Origin: BQJU01 sp965229635
Lineage (GTDB): Bacteria > Bacteroidota > Bacteroidia > Chitinophagales > Saprospiraceae
DNA length: 64,000 bases
Direction of reading: 5' to 3'
Assembly: GCA_965229635.1 (NCBI GenBank)
Contig: OZ245894.1
Location: 1,240,001 to 1,304,000, forward strand
The notes beneath the pieces were generated by a model that worked only from the letters and a program-made list of their open reading frames with translations, did not search any database and was not told the DNA's origin. The translations under genes and the position numbers were made by a program. Shown here one piece after another: positions 62,826 through 64,000 of this stretch. Position 1 is the first letter of the stretch. Every line of letters begins with the position of its first letter.

Positions 62826-63821
62826 TTATAAATTTTCTTTAACAATTCCAGTGATCTTTCTTTGGGCCTCTTCTGAAAATTCCAAATCCTCAAGGGTTAT
62901 ATTTTGCGCTTTAAGTTCACGGGTGATTTTTGCTATCACATTCAAATCTATTCTTTCCATCAAGTCTTTAAGCTTTTTCTCAGCATCAGCATCTTTATAC
63001 CATTCCAGTACTTCTTTCCTGACAATCGGGATCAAATAATAATGTGGAAAAGCATTATTGTCATCTTTTAGAAAGACAAAAGAGGGAAAATCTTCATCAA
63101 AAACATATTCTTCATCAGTAGAATATCCATCTGCAATTTGGATTGCTCCATTTGACAGTTTTTCGTACTTTCGGCTATGGTGTAAAAAAATGGTTTGCCG
63201 GTCTTTAAAATGTAGTCCGTAAACTCTTTCTAAGGCCTTACCGGCATCAATTCGAATGTCGAAATCTCTGGTAAATCCAAATTCATACCATTCCGGGATT
63301 TCCTTCTTACTTAGTGCCGTTAAGGTGAAGTCATCTCCCAATAAGGCCACTGCCGAATCTCTGTCCATAACCATTTCATAACTACTATCGACTTTTTTTG
63401 CAGGGTGTAATATTTTGTATGGCTTTCTTCCCGACAATTCTGTCTCAAGAATGGAGTTAAGCTGTTCATAGGTATGATTAGCTTCATCTTTAGCAAGAGT
63501 AGTGTCTTTTATTATTTCACTAAGAAAGGTTCCGGTATAATCTGGATAAAGATGAATGTTATTTTCTTCTAAGGATCGGATCAATTCATTCGTAACGCCG
63601 GCATTAAACATCCGCTCCACTGTATCTATTACACCAAGCTCTTCAAGCTCTAATGCAATCATTTCTACTGCAATCGAAGATTCAAAGGAATCTTTTCCGG
63701 CGATAATTATTTTATTAGGTTTCTCGGGAGGAGAAGAGAGAGTCACTATCGCAGCTCCCACTATAGCAACAATTAGGATCAGGATCAGTAGAAATGTACT
63801 GTTTTTTTTCTTTTCGCTCAT
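62826..63821 (-). CDS. Membrane-anchored OpuAC-type substrate-binding protein
   Basis: 331 aa. One N-terminal membrane helix (about 8-29) anchors a periplasmic-binding-protein domain of the OpuAC/ProX (glycine-betaine/choline) family: IIIAGKDSFESSIAVEMIAL, VTNELIRSLEENNIHLYPDY with the typical YPDYTG (92-97), and LTALSKKEIPEWYEFGF. No ABC permease or ATPase is near, so it is probably a ligand sensor, not a transporter component. It is the first gene of the operon, and the next gene starts 57 bp downstream. Confidence 0.82.
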   Translation of the reverse strand: MSEKKKNSTFLLILILIVAIVGAAIVTLSSPPEKPNKIIIAGKDSFESSIAVEMIALELEELGVIDTVERMFNAGVTNELIRSLEENNIHLYPDYTGTFLSEIIKDTTLAKDEANHTYEQLNSILETELSGRKPYKILHPAKKVDSSYEMVMDRDSAVALLGDDFTLTALSKKEIPEWYEFGFTRDFDIRIDAGKALERVYGLHFKDRQTIFLHHSRKYEKLSNGAIQIADGYSTDEEYVFDEDFPSFVFLKDDNNAFPHYYLIPIVRKEVLEWYKDADAEKKLKDLMERIDLNVIAKITRELKAQNITLEDLEFSEEAQRKITGIVKENL

Positions 63822-64000
63822 GATTTAAAGGATTATTCAAGGCAATAATTTATGGAAATAGTTGGTCATCTAAACCATACTTATTCGGCTTGATACCTCT
63901 ATTACAGATTATCAAATGATAAAGGTATCTTATAATGGTCTATTATATTAAGATCACTTCTAGTTTACTTCTTCTTGGATAGACGATCTCCTTTAGTTAG
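63822..64000. other. Upstream flank, possible partial gene end
   Basis: AT-rich region upstream of the operon. On the minus strand the last bases read LTKGDRLSKKK and TAA (63965-63967), a plausible C-terminus of a gene lying outside the window. It is too short to support a CDS. Confidence 0.2.

Overview
The window looks like a chromosomal segment of a Bacteroidota bacterium, plausibly from the Saprospiria (Lewinella/Haliscomenobacter-like); that lower rank is a guess. The evidence is two giant secreted proteins with type IX secretion (T9SS) C-terminal sorting domains, two CarboxypepD-reg/TonB-dependent receptors (one paired with a DUF4249 lipoprotein), Bacteroidota-type FtsX permeases, many lipoproteins, -7 promoter boxes close to TAnnTTTG, and EAD11/CHAT signalling proteins. 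No rRNA, tRNA, CRISPR array or intact insertion sequence was seen.

Layout. 0-8.5 kb: a large glycosidase-like lipoprotein, then an AT-rich stretch with an EAD11-CHAT protease plus an unknown partner, a DUF2891 lipoprotein, a decayed gene, and a second EAD11 protein that is membrane anchored. 8.7-12.9 kb: a DUF2007-type membrane protein, an S33 hydrolase and small secreted or GRAM-like proteins. 12.9-23.3 kb: a 2138-aa multidomain T9SS cargo, divergent from a periplasmic-propeller histidine kinase and its LytTR response regulator. Two arrays of phased TTCGGT repeats upstream of neighbouring minus-strand genes suggest what this regulator controls. 23.9-30.3 kb: RhlE helicase, a lipoprotein, a repeat-rich intergenic region, a TonB receptor/thioredoxin-lipoprotein pair with a DtxR-like palindrome on its promoter, and a PNPOx-like flavoprotein. 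30.5-35.5 kb: a 1678-aa protein of about fourteen 110-aa repeats. 36.2-40.1 kb: a galactarate catabolic operon (GntP-type permease, GarD, 5-dehydro-4-deoxyglucarate dehydratase) behind a leader with mutually exclusive hairpins. 41-54.4 kb: U32/TrhP-like protein plus ferredoxin, an FtsX permease, a beta-hydroxyacid dehydrogenase, OmpA lipoprotein, zinc-ribbon lipoprotein, a Fic protein, SnoaL and GNAT proteins, and a CopB-type P1B ATPase. 54.6-57.8 kb: a TonB receptor/DUF4249 operon.

58.4-63.8 kb is the most unusual part: a compact five-gene minus-strand operon encoding, in transcription order, a membrane-anchored OpuAC-type ligand-binding protein, a truncated alanyl-tRNA-synthetase-like enzyme, a membrane GAF histidine kinase, a stand-alone receiver, and a CHAT protease fused to a receiver whose phospho-acceptor Asp is replaced by Asn. 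I know of no described system with this composition. The CHAT domain is closely similar to the one in the EAD11-CHAT protein at 3.5-4.5 kb, so the window holds two wirings of the same protease type. A ligand- or stress-triggered caspase-like response is the working hypothesis; it is inference.
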